A stretch of DNA of 12,242 bases from Actinomycetota bacterium (GTDB taxonomy: Bacteria > Actinomycetota > UBA4738 > G016210805), in contig JACQTL010000395.1 in the NCBI GenBank assembly GCA_016210805.1, positions 1-12,242 of the forward strand, given 5' to 3'. Shown piece by piece: positions 1 to 7,446 of the stretch; the first letter of the stretch is position 1; every line of letters begins with the position of its first letter. A program made the position numbers and the translations under genes. The notes beneath the pieces were generated by a model. That model saw only the letters and a list, made by a program, of their open reading frames with translations. It did not search any database and had not been told where the DNA came from.

Positions 1-1
1 G

Positions 2-364
2 CCCGGGCACATGAACGTCCTGCTGGCCGAGGCCAACGTGCCCTACGACCAGCTGTTCGACCTGGAGGAGATCAACCCGGAGCTGGAGCGGGCCGACGTG
101 GCCCTGGTCATCGGGGCCAACGACGTCACGAACCCCGCGGCCCGCCACGACCGGTCCAGCCCGATCTACGGGATGCCCATCCTCGACGTGGACAGGGCGC
201 AGACCGTGATGGTGATCAAGCGAAGCATGCGTCCCGGGTTCGCCGGCATCGAGAACGAGCTCTACCACGCGCCCAACGCGGCGATGATCTTCGGCGACGC
301 GAAGGAAGTGGTGGGCGACCTCGTGGCCGAGCTCTCCCGGATCGGCGTCCCGGCGGGGGTGTGA
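2..364 (+). CDS. pntB: NAD(P) transhydrogenase subunit beta, C-terminal end (partial)
   Basis: This is the last 120 codons of the beta subunit of the membrane-bound proton-translocating nicotinamide nucleotide transhydrogenase, which passes hydride between NADH and NADP+ using the proton gradient. The frame is open from base 2, so the gene continues to the left of the window. The visible part is the NADP(H)-binding domain III. It starts with the conserved PGHMNVLLAEANVPYD segment, followed by VIGANDVTNPAA, then KRSMRPGFAGIENELY and the closing FGDAKEVV strand, all in the order and spacing normal for PntB. The gene ends with TGA at 362-364. The membrane domain II and the alpha subunit, usually just upstream, are outside the window. 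I see no truncation or frameshift. The gene has no obvious functional link to the operon on the opposite strand. Confidence 0.95.
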   Translation, partial: PGHMNVLLAEANVPYDQLFDLEEINPELERADVALVIGANDVTNPAARHDRSSPIYGMPILDVDRAQTVMVIKRSMRPGFAGIENELYHAPNAAMIFGDAKEVVGDLVAELSRIGVPAGV

Positions 365-462
365 GCCGGTGGCGGCGGGTGGAGCGAGCCTCCGGGGCGT
401 CCATGGCATGGAGCCCAGACGCGGGACGGGTCGTCTACCTCGGCGAGGACTACCTCGCCTGA
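361..462 (+). CDS. possible small ORF of 33 codons coupled to pntB
   Basis: A GTG at 361 overlaps the pntB stop codon (GTGA), a junction typical of translational coupling. It opens a frame that runs to TGA at 460-462. The predicted 33-residue peptide is basic at the front (starts VSRWRRVERASG) and ends RVVYLGEDYLA. It has no signal peptide or membrane segment, and I do not recognise a family. A second start, ATG at 403, would leave 19 residues. It could be a real small protein, the remnant of a longer gene, or chance, since open frames of this length are common in GC-rich DNA. The overlap geometry is the only positive evidence. Confidence 0.2.
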   Translation: MSRWRRVERASGASMAWSPDAGRVVYLGEDYLA

Positions 463-564
463 GGCCCAACCACGCGGGATACGGCCGTCCCTGGCTCGGG
501 CCGATCGAGGGATGGACGCGCGGCGGGAGCCCTGGAGCCCGGCGACCCAAGCATGCGACGGACG

Positions 565-594
565 TTGTGCTCCGGTTCGGTGGTGCTCTAAACT
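565..594 (+). promoter_or_regulatory. candidate promoter for the secreted-protein gene
   Basis: A TTGTGC box at 565-570 and a TAAACT box at 589-594 are separated by 18 bases. This resembles a housekeeping-sigma promoter, placed about 30 bases before the GTG start at 624. It lies where the sequence turns AT-richer. Apart from this, 463-623 shows only short imperfect GC-rich inverted repeats without a T tract, so I call no terminator for pntB. Confidence 0.35.
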
Positions 595-623
595 GAAAGC
601 CTCAGCAGGGAGGGGGGTCTGGA

Positions 624-1330
624 GTGTTTCGGGGAACCGGCCTCTTGCGGGGGTTTGTGGTGACGCTGTCGGTCGCGGGCACGCTCAACTTCCTTTTCGC
701 CTCGCCAGCGTCTGCTGTGACGTGCTTGAACTCGGCTTACACGCTCGAGGGCGAGAAGTGGACTGAGTACGGCATCAGGGTCACTAGCATGGCAAGTCTT
801 CAACCCCGCCACAGATTGCGCCGTTGTTCGATCTATTGCGATTCTGTCCGACCTCATGAACTACGTTGAAATCGGTTGGTACAAGGGCGGACCCGACTTT
901 CCCCTATTGAAATGCGACAATGTGTCCACTCCTCACATCTTGGTGTACGCACGAGTGAACGGCTTCATCAAGTGCAAGCCCAACACTCCTGCCCTAACAG
1001 CGCTGGAGTACTATTCCTTCCGCGTCGACAATCCGGACCACGATTTCGACTTTGTCTACTACTGGGACGACGATCAGACGCCAAGCAATTCGCTCGGTTA
1101 CTACTCCACTGCTCACAGCAAGGGCTACACGTACCATGGTAGCGAGCGAAAGTACTCCGGAGATAGCCTTCGCGCAAATATCCAAGGGCGTCAATTCGCT
1201 CGGGAGTGGAGGGGCATGGCATTCGCCGCCGCTTCCAGTCACCCTGATCCCAAACGGTAACGTTTCGGGATGGAGTGCGTGTTCGTTCGACCAGCTTCAT
1301 TTGGTAGTGAAGCAGACTGGGAACTGCTGA
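624..1330 (+). pseudogene. small secreted protein, broken by two frameshifts
   Basis: Three frames in series make one sensible protein of about 234 residues. The start is GTG at 624, behind a purine-rich GGGAGGGG stretch at 608-616. Residues 1-31 form a signal peptide: basic MFRGTGLLRG, a hydrophobic core, then the ASPASA cleavage site before VTCLNSAY. The frame must shift by one base somewhere in about 778-790, continuing as WQVFNPATDCAVVRS and then through the ATG at 856 without needing it. A second one-base shift near 1162-1170 links KYSGDS to FAQISKGVNSLGSGG. The last frame ends in KQTGNC and TGA at 1328-1330. Both shifts act like single-base insertions. The mature part is rich in aromatic and Asn/Asp residues, with scattered cysteines, and looks like a small beta-rich extracellular protein of the kind seen in actinobacteria; I do not know its function. 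Sequencing error is possible, but neither site is a long homopolymer. Confidence 0.65.
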
Positions 1331-1339
1331 GAGAGGAGT

Positions 1340-1954
1340 ATGGAACGAGACATGGAAGCGAGGTGGACCATGACGTCTGGAACCAGATCGTGGGGAGTTG
1401 GAGTCGGAGCTGCATTAGCAGTTGCTTTGATGGCAATTATCGTCTGGCTTAGTTCCCCGATCGAATCCGACCAATCGGGGATTGACCGGACGGTGGGCGT
1501 GGCATACGGCGGTTCAAATCCCCTCCCGGGGGGCAAGGAATCATCCCTTGACGCTGCCCTCGCGGCATCAGACTTCCCGATCTACCGACCGTCAGGGTCA
1601 GTGGCCTCGGATCGAAGCCTTTCGCGCGTCTGGCTCCGGACTGGAGCCACGGCTGAGGTCTATCTGGAGTATGAATCGGGAATAGTAGTCACGGTGGTTC
1701 CGGCGTCGGATGCTCAGCCGACGCGAGCGCACGCAGGCGCGCAAATCGATGATGGTGTCCCCGGACGAATCGTGGAGATTGGAGGGATAGAGGCGTTCTT
1801 GGTCCCTCCCAGCGCGGAGGGCGACCTCGGTAGTGTCCGCATGTTCGTCGGCGCGGCGCTTGTAACCGTGATTGGTAACGGCGCGTTGCCCGAGACGACG
1901 CTGATTGATGTCGCCGACTCGGTGGTGCAGAGCCGAACGAGCATGGCGGTCTAA
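1340..1954 (+). CDS. membrane-anchored hypothetical protein
   Basis: A 204-residue protein of unknown function. The N-terminus is short and cytoplasmic, with one hydrophobic segment at about residues 18-39 (GVGVGAALAVALMAIIVWL). About 165 residues follow that should face outside, so it is a type II membrane protein or has an uncleaved signal anchor. The C-terminal half alternates short beta-strand-like runs (AEVYLEYESGIVVTVVPA, GRIVEIGGIEAFLVPP, VRMFVGAALVTVIG) and ends LPETTLIDVADSVVQ. This pattern recalls the DUF4367-type extracellular domains of anti-sigma-like proteins, but that is only a resemblance. A GAGAGGAG sequence at 1331-1338 precedes the ATG at 1340 very closely, so ATG at 1352 or 1370 could be the true start. 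The gene follows the broken secreted-protein gene after 9 bases and shares its lower GC content, so the two were probably one transcript and perhaps one functional pair. Confidence 0.6.
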   Translation: MERDMEARWTMTSGTRSWGVGVGAALAVALMAIIVWLSSPIESDQSGIDRTVGVAYGGSNPLPGGKESSLDAALAASDFPIYRPSGSVASDRSLSRVWLRTGATAEVYLEYESGIVVTVVPASDAQPTRAHAGAQIDDGVPGRIVEIGGIEAFLVPPSAEGDLGSVRMFVGAALVTVIGNGALPETTLIDVADSVVQSRTSMAV

Positions 1955-2028
1955 AGAAGACGTCAACGAGCGACCTGTGTCCGTGGTTACCGTGCGCGGT
2001 CGGAGCACGCGGCATCCGCAGCCCGCGA
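1955..2028. other. convergent intergenic gap without a clear terminator
   Basis: These 74 bases separate the ends of the plus-strand membrane-protein gene and the minus-strand operon. They contain a 4-bp stem GCGG-cat-CCGC at 2009-2019 and a weak 5-bp stem CGTGC/GCACG at 1991-2009. Neither is followed by a T tract on either strand, so no intrinsic terminator is called. Confidence 0.5.
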
Positions 2029-4482
2029 TCAGATGCTGGGGACCTTGAAGCCCGACCTGGCGACGACGTGGTCCCGGGACTCGGCGGCCATCCTACGCAC
2101 GGCCGGCCAGTCGACGTGCAGCAGCCTGCCGCCGCGCTTCATCACCCGACCGGCGATCAGCACCGTGTCGACGTTACCGGTGTCCATCCCTGCCACGACC
2201 GCGGTTGCCGGGTCGTTGAGCGGAGTGACGTTGATCCGATCGGTGCGCAGCATGATGAGGTCTGCCTTCTTGCCGGGCGTCAGGGTCCCCACCTTCGAAT
2301 CGAGCCCGTTCGCCCTGGCGCCCTCGACCGTGGCCCACGCCAGCACGTCCGTCGCGGCCACCGGGGCCTTGCCCTCGGCGGTGGCCATGGCACGCTGAAG
2401 GCCCAGCACCGAGCGCATCTGGTTGAACATGTCGCTCGGCACGTTGGTCTCGACGTCCACGGAGAGGCTCGGATGAAGGCCCCGGTCCAGGAACTTCTGG
2501 ATGGGCGGCATGCCGTGGCCCATCATCATCTCCACCGGGGACGCCAGCGAGACCGTCCCACCGGTGTCCACGATCATCTGGATCTCGGTGTCGTTCAGCG
2601 TCGTGCAGTGGATGTACGTGGTGTCCGGCCCCAGCAGCCCCGCCTCGCCGAACTCCTGCACCTTCGCGTCCTGGCCGTAGCTGCCGACCCCGACGTGGGT
2701 GGTGATCCGCGCTCCTGCCTCCCTCGCGAGCTTCCAGTGGTCGCGCGTGATCTCGAAGTCGGTGAACTCCGGCCCCGGAGCGGCGAGCGCCAGCGTGAGC
2801 ATCTGGTCCTTCGTCGAGAAGTGCTCGCTGGCGGCGCGGACGAACCAACTGGGCTGGCGCTCCTCCCACTTCCCCCACCACGGGAACCCGTAGGCGAACA
2901 CCGCGCGCAGGCCCGAGTCCTTGAGCGCCTGGATCACCGCGTCGGTGTGCGCCGGCGACCCCTGGATGTGGGACCAGTCGAGGAGGGTCGTGATCCCGGC
3001 GTTGATCGCCCCCAGCGCGGAGACCAGGTTGCCGATGTAGGCGTCCTCGGGCCGGTAGGCGGGCGCGAGCTTGTGGAGCACGTAGGTGATGTAGCTGGAC
3101 CTTCCCTCGAGCGGTACGTCGGTGCCGATGTTCCGTAGCAGTCCCTCCCAGATGTGCCGGTGGGTGTCCACGAACCCCGGCATGACGATCATCCCCGAGG
3201 CGTCGATGACCTCGGCGCCGTCCACCGCCACCCCGGACCCGACCTCCAGGATCCTGTCCCCTTCGATCAACACGTCGCCGCCGGCCACGTCGCCGATGCT
3301 CGGATCGAGGCTCAGGACCATCCCGCCCCGGAGGAGGGTCCTGCCGTTCGGCGCCGCCGTGGCGACCGGGCCCGACGGATACAGGTTCGGGATCTCGGCG
3401 GCCTTCGGCTGGCGGCTCCCGATCACCAGGCGCCGGGCGCGCTTGTAGTTGTGCTTGACCAGTTCCTTGATGTCCCCGGCCTGGTACAGAAGGATGCCCG
3501 AGACCAGCAGCAGGCCGATGATCATCGGACCGTCCGCGGGTGAGAGCCCCAGGTAGGGCAGGACGGTAAGGATGACGGCCAGGAGCAGCGCCGCCACGGT
3601 GCCACCGAGGAAGGTCGCCCGTCCGCCGGCCAGCGACGCTCCGCCCAGCACGGCTGCCGTGATGCTGTTGAGCGCGAAGGGCGCGCCGACCTGGGCATTG
3701 CCTATCGGCGACCGGGCCATGACGAAGAACGAGGCCAACGCGGCGAGGAGCGCTGACAGGAGCAGGGCCCGCACCCTCACCCAGATGGTCCTGGTCCCGA
3801 CCCGTTTCGCGGATCTGTCGTCGAAGCCGACCGCACGGACCTGGAGGCCCGACCCGGAGGAATGCAGCCACAGGTCCAGGAGCCCGGCGCCGACGACCAG
3901 GACTATGAACGCGACGGGGATCGGCCCGAGGCTCGTCCTGAGGACCGTCACCAGTTCCGGGTTGATGATCCCCTGGGCTGTGGGGCGCAGGGTGAGGGAG
4001 ATCCCGTCGAGGATGCTCAGGGTGGCCAGGGTGGCGATGATGGAGGGGATCTTCAGCCCTCTGACCAGGCCGGCGTTGACCAGGCCGAGCGCCACCCCGC
4101 ACACGAGGATGATGCCCACCCCGACCAGGATCTCGGGCATCGTGGCCTCGGGTCCTATCCGATAGGACCCGATGACCACGCCGAGGCCGATCATCCCGGC
4201 CACCGACAGGTCGAGGTACCCCACCAGGAGGGCGTGGGTCTGACCAAGCGTGACCACGATCAGGGGGAGGGCCAGGATCAGGATCTGCGACACGTTCGTC
4301 GAGCTCAGGAACCTCGGGAACCGGGAGTTGGCGTAGAGGAGGAGTCCCACCAGCAGGAGGACCTGGAGCACCACCGGCATCCAGAGCCGGAAGCGGACGA
4401 TCTTGCGCCACTTGTTGAGGTCGCGGGCGTCGCGGATCACCTTGCGGACCGTCCGCCTGGCGGCGTCGATGCGAGCGGTCAC
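2029..4482 (-). CDS. fused ABC permease (RbsC type) and amidohydrolase
   Basis: One uninterrupted frame of 817 residues. Residues 1-345 are an RbsC-family (BPD_transp_2) membrane permease. Hydrophobic segments begin at about residue 34; the family's cytoplasmic coupling region shows as VRAVGFDDRSAKRVG (215-229) and the conserved late helix as AVLGGASLAGGRATFLGG (277-294). A basic stretch (KHNYKRARR) and a roughly 30-residue linker lead to an ATZ/SsnA-type metal-dependent amidohydrolase at 381-817. Its metal-site residues are present: H441 and H443 in VDTHRH, H596 in TTHVG, H625 in IHC, and D676 in SVDVE. The start is GTG at 4482, overlapping the ATPase stop as GTGA. RbsC permeases normally end in the cytoplasm, so the enzyme should sit inside the cell at the transporter exit. 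No stop codon, and no internal start with a ribosome binding site, separates the halves. The enzyme half is paralogous to the gene at 8508-9851. Confidence 0.9.
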   Translation of the reverse strand: MTARIDAARRTVRKVIRDARDLNKWRKIVRFRLWMPVVLQVLLLVGLLLYANSRFPRFLSSTNVSQILILALPLIVVTLGQTHALLVGYLDLSVAGMIGLGVVIGSYRIGPEATMPEILVGVGIILVCGVALGLVNAGLVRGLKIPSIIATLATLSILDGISLTLRPTAQGIINPELVTVLRTSLGPIPVAFIVLVVGAGLLDLWLHSSGSGLQVRAVGFDDRSAKRVGTRTIWVRVRALLLSALLAALASFFVMARSPIGNAQVGAPFALNSITAAVLGGASLAGGRATFLGGTVAALLLAVILTVLPYLGLSPADGPMIIGLLLVSGILLYQAGDIKELVKHNYKRARRLVIGSRQPKAAEIPNLYPSGPVATAAPNGRTLLRGGMVLSLDPSIGDVAGGDVLIEGDRILEVGSGVAVDGAEVIDASGMIVMPGFVDTHRHIWEGLLRNIGTDVPLEGRSSYITYVLHKLAPAYRPEDAYIGNLVSALGAINAGITTLLDWSHIQGSPAHTDAVIQALKDSGLRAVFAYGFPWWGKWEERQPSWFVRAASEHFSTKDQMLTLALAAPGPEFTDFEITRDHWKLAREAGARITTHVGVGSYGQDAKVQEFGEAGLLGPDTTYIHCTTLNDTEIQMIVDTGGTVSLASPVEMMMGHGMPPIQKFLDRGLHPSLSVDVETNVPSDMFNQMRSVLGLQRAMATAEGKAPVAATDVLAWATVEGARANGLDSKVGTLTPGKKADLIMLRTDRINVTPLNDPATAVVAGMDTGNVDTVLIAGRVMKRGGRLLHVDWPAVRRMAAESRDHVVARSGFKVPSI

Positions 4483-6068
4483 GGGGCCCCCCTCGACGGA
4501 GCCTTCGGCATGGCCACCCCGAGCGGGGAGCGCCCGGCCCGCGACATCCCCGGCCCGCGGACGATGGCCTCCACGATGCGTAGCTCGTTGAGCTCGTCGC
4601 CGGGGATCTCCTCGACGATCTGGCCCCGGGACATGACGAGGACCCGGTCGCACAGGCCGGAGAGCTCGAGCGGGTCGCTCGACTTCACCAGGAGGGCGGC
4701 GCCGGCGTCGCTCCGGGAGCGGAGCGCCGCGTAGATGTCGAACCGCGAGCCGACGTCGACCCCCTGGGTCGGCTCGTAGGCCAGGATCACGTTCGGCTCC
4801 CGGAGGAACGTCCGGGACACCGCGACCTTCTGCTGGTTCCCTCCGGACAGGAACTGGGTGGGCTGCTCGAGCGAGGGCGTGCGGATCTCGAGCTGTTGGA
4901 TCAGGCGCTCCACGGCCCTGCGCTCCTTGCGGCGCCTCAGGAACCCCAGCATCCCGAAGCGCTTCAGCGACTGGATCGTCGAGTTCGCCCGCACGCCCAG
5001 GACGGGCATCAGGGCCTCGACCTGCCGGTCGCCGGGGAGGAGCATGATCCCGGCCCGGACGGGCTCGTGTGTCGAGATCAGCATCAGCTCCCGGCCCGCG
5101 CACACCACCCGGCCGGCCCGGGGGGGCTGCCGACCGGCCAGGCAGTCGAACAGCTGGGGCTGGCCGTTCCCCTCGGCCCCGGCGATGCCCACGATCTCGC
5201 CCCTCTTCAGCGTGAAGCTCACCGGGCCGAAGGACTGGCCCTGCAGCCCGTCCAGGACCAGGACGTCCTCCGGCTCGCCGTCCCGGGGGGCCGGCGGGGG
5301 GAAGGCGGCCGCGAAGGGCCGGCCCACGATGAGGTCCACCAGCTCGTGCTCGGTGACCTCCCTGGCGTCGAAGGTCCCCTGGCTCCGCCCGTCGCGGAGG
5401 ACCGTGATCCGGTCGGCGATCTCGAGGACCTCGGGGAGGCGGTGGCTCACGTACACGACACCGACCCCCCGGTCCCGGCACGCGGCCAGGGTCCGGTGGA
5501 GGGCCTCGACCTCGTGCGGCCCGAGCGCCGTGGTGGGCTCGTCGAGCAGCAGCACCAAGGGGTCCGAGACCAGGGCCTTGGCCACCTCGAAGAGCTGGCG
5601 GTCGGCCAGGGTCAGGGCCCCCGCCGGGGCGTCCGGGAACAGCTCGAGGTCCAGGTCGAACCCGGACAGGAGCTTCCGGGCCCACTTCTTCCTCCGCCAG
5701 AACGGGGGCCGCTGCTCCGGCGGGGTGGCGAGGAACAGGTTGTTCTTGACCGGCTCGGCCAGGACCAGCGAGGTGTCCTGGTAGGCCATGGCCAGGCCCA
5801 GCTTCCGAGCCAGGGCGGGGGAGTCCCGCCGGAGGGGTCGTCCCCCGATCTGGACGGTGCCCAGATCGGGGGACACGAACCCACTCGCGATCCCGAGGAG
5901 CGTCGACTTCCCGGAGCCGTTCTCGCCGACGACGGCGTGGACCTCACCGGCACGGCAGTCGAAGCTGACGTCGGTCAGCGCTCGAACCGCCCCGAACTGC
6001 CGGGAGACCCCCAGCACCTCGAGGACGAGGTCCCCGTTCGGCGACGCTCCTTCGGGATCGGTCATCAT
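4479..6068 (-). CDS. ABC transporter ATPase with two nucleotide-binding domains, RbsA/MglA type
   Basis: This 529-residue energising subunit of a small-molecule importer has the usual length for the family. Domain 1 has Walker A GENGSGKST (48-56), the signature region LTLADRQ (152-158), Walker B LVLLLDEPT (171-179) and a switch His in VSHRL (H209). Domain 2 (about 266-510) has the expected degenerate Walker A GAEGNGQ (297-303) without the usual lysine, an intact LSGGNQQK signature (407-414), and EPTQGVDVGSR in the Walker B position. Such asymmetry is normal: only the first site has every catalytic element. The GNGQ form of the second loop is common in nucleoside-type importers, a weak hint about the substrate. 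The start is ATG at 6068 or 6065; the ATGATGA string overlaps the binding-protein stop. It overlaps the fused permease gene downstream by 4 bases. It should work with the permeases at 7447-8511 and 2029-4482. Confidence 0.93.
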   Translation of the reverse strand: MMTDPEGASPNGDLVLEVLGVSRQFGAVRALTDVSFDCRAGEVHAVVGENGSGKSTLLGIASGFVSPDLGTVQIGGRPLRRDSPALARKLGLAMAYQDTSLVLAEPVKNNLFLATPPEQRPPFWRRKKWARKLLSGFDLDLELFPDAPAGALTLADRQLFEVAKALVSDPLVLLLDEPTTALGPHEVEALHRTLAACRDRGVGVVYVSHRLPEVLEIADRITVLRDGRSQGTFDAREVTEHELVDLIVGRPFAAAFPPPAPRDGEPEDVLVLDGLQGQSFGPVSFTLKRGEIVGIAGAEGNGQPQLFDCLAGRQPPRAGRVVCAGRELMLISTHEPVRAGIMLLPGDRQVEALMPVLGVRANSTIQSLKRFGMLGFLRRRKERRAVERLIQQLEIRTPSLEQPTQFLSGGNQQKVAVSRTFLREPNVILAYEPTQGVDVGSRFDIYAALRSRSDAGAALLVKSSDPLELSGLCDRVLVMSRGQIVEEIPGDELNELRIVEAIVRGPGMSRAGRSPLGVAMPKAPSRGAP

Positions 6069-7396
6069 GCTGCGAACATCAACTCCAGGATCTCGTCCGG
6101 CACCAGCGAGGTGCCCGACACGAACGGGTTGACCCGATCCGGGTTGCAGTCGGCGGCCGTCACCTTGCGCATCACGTGGGGCACGACGACCTGAGCCGGG
6201 ACGTCCGCGCCCTTCAGCGACAGCATGGCCGCGGTGACGCCCACCCGTGACTGGAAGTTGCCGCCGGCCGAGTACCAGATCTCGTACGTCGGCTCGTTGC
6301 GTTCCGCCCAGTCGCAGAACAGGGTCTGCTCGTCCGTGCGCAGGGCCACGGTGAGGTTCTCCACGGGGATCCCGAGCTCCTCGTACACCTGGAGCCCCGT
6401 GTTCATCCCGTCGGAGTACTCGTAGGCCCATCCCCTGATGTCCGGGTTCGCGGTCAACAGCCCGCGGAACACGTCCGGGATGACGGGGTCGTACCAGAAG
6501 GTGTCACCGGTCGTGGAGTCCGCATTCGCCGGAGGGTTCACCAGGTTCACCCCGGAGCCGAGGGCCCCGATCGCGCACCGCTGCCACCCGAGGGAGAGAG
6601 CGTTGCCCGGGGTCCCGCCGAGGATCGCCACGTCGCCGCCGCCGACGCCGGTGTTCAGGACCTCGGCGAACGACTCGCCCAGGGCGCAGAGGTCCTCGCC
6701 GACCACCGTCAGGTAGTCCTCACCGGGAACCAGAGCCCCCGGCTGGTCTGGCAGGCCTACCCAACCCGCCGAGAACGGCACATACGGGATCCCTGCGGCG
6801 TCGGCTTCCTTGATGGCGTCGGCGATGGCCACGCCCATGTCCGGATAGCCCACGATGAAGCTCACGCCCCGGGAGATGAGGAACCGGATGTCGTTCGCGT
6901 GGACGGCCGGATCGGGATCGAAGTTCGCCTCGGTGGAGACGATCGTCCCGATGTCGGGATAGGTCAGTGCCTGGAGGATGGCCTCCATGTGGCTCACCGC
7001 ACGCCACACGTTGACCGTGTCTCCGCCGCCATCGGCATACCCCATCACGGTGGAGCCACCCGTTCCGGTGTCACACTCCTGGTTGTTGAAGCACTCCATC
7101 GCCTTGTCGATCGTTGCTTGATCGACATCTTGCGTGGCCCGCGCGATCGCGGCGAGGATGATGTTCCAACTCGCCTCGTCCGACGGTTCCACGGGACCCA
7201 GGGCCTTCTCGACGAGCGCCGGGTCGGCGTCGGTGCTCTCACCGAACTCCGCCAGGGGTCCGGCCCCCGTCGGGCTCACCGTCTCTCCCGGGGTCGTGGC
7301 CGTCGGGGTGGCCTGGCCACCACCACCACCACTAGTACATGCCGCCGCCGCCAAGACGAGCACGGCGATCACCCCCATGATCCTGCTCCGCTGCAT
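6065..7396 (-). CDS. ABC transporter solute-binding lipoprotein
   Basis: This 443-residue exported lipoprotein should capture the substrate for the ABC importer encoded around it. A basic start (MQRSR), a hydrophobic run and LAAAAC form a lipoprotein signal with the lipidated Cys at residue 20. A Gly/Thr/Pro-rich tether follows to about residue 48. From about 115 to 430 the chain has the alternating strand and helix pattern of type I sugar-like binding proteins (Peripla_BP_4), for example FLISRGVSFIVGYPD and GDVAILGGTPGNALS. It is longer than the usual RbsB protein because of the tether and a helical segment at 55-110. The mature part has six cysteines (102, 108, 237, 274, 361, 417), an even number compatible with disulfides. 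I chose ATG at 7396 because GGAGGT lies 4 bases upstream; the in-frame GTG at 7408 overlaps that site. The stop overlaps the ATPase start. The ligand cannot be told from the sequence. Confidence 0.88.
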   Translation of the reverse strand: MQRSRIMGVIAVLVLAAAACTSGGGGGQATPTATTPGETVSPTGAGPLAEFGESTDADPALVEKALGPVEPSDEASWNIILAAIARATQDVDQATIDKAMECFNNQECDTGTGGSTVMGYADGGGDTVNVWRAVSHMEAILQALTYPDIGTIVSTEANFDPDPAVHANDIRFLISRGVSFIVGYPDMGVAIADAIKEADAAGIPYVPFSAGWVGLPDQPGALVPGEDYLTVVGEDLCALGESFAEVLNTGVGGGDVAILGGTPGNALSLGWQRCAIGALGSGVNLVNPPANADSTTGDTFWYDPVIPDVFRGLLTANPDIRGWAYEYSDGMNTGLQVYEELGIPVENLTVALRTDEQTLFCDWAERNEPTYEIWYSAGGNFQSRVGVTAAMLSLKGADVPAQVVVPHVMRKVTAADCNPDRVNPFVSGTSLVPDEILELMFAA

Positions 7397-7400
7397 GTTC

Positions 7401-7406
7401 ACCTCC
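7401..7406 (-). promoter_or_regulatory. ribosome binding site of the solute-binding protein gene
   Basis: GGAGGT on the minus strand, 4 bases before the ATG at 7396. It is the best Shine-Dalgarno match in the operon and stands in its only real intergenic gap (7397-7446). A strong site fits the need for many copies of a binding protein per transporter. I saw no clear promoter in the gap, so it is probably transcribed through. Confidence 0.7.
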
Positions 7407-7446
7407 ACGATCAGTCGCTTGCCCCTAGATACGGCCGCACTCCCCC

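Noticed and set aside
297..303. Loss of the Walker A lysine in the second ATPase domain, first taken as damage (residue numbers of the protein at 4479-6068)
   Set aside because: A degenerate second site is normal in RbsA/MglA-type double ATPases, so this is not an anomaly.
1140..1270. Programmed frameshifting in the secreted-protein gene
   Set aside because: Two separate shifts in the same direction, without a slippery run, a stop-codon trigger or a stimulatory hairpin, fit mutation or sequencing error better.
1991..2019. Small hairpins in the convergent gap, considered as a bidirectional terminator
   Set aside because: Stems are only 4 to 5 bp and no T tract follows on either strand.
2174..4411. 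A 745-codon minus-strand frame inside the fused permease-amidohydrolase gene
   Set aside because: It is the shifted frame of the same gene. Its product is Arg/Gly/Pro-rich and lacks the membrane segments and metal-site motifs that the chosen frame shows clearly.
4483..5685. Upstream extension of the fused permease frame across the ATPase gene
   Set aside because: The frame stays open by composition only. The recognisable permease begins at the GTG at 4482, which overlaps the ATPase stop, and the extension is a shadow of the ATPase.
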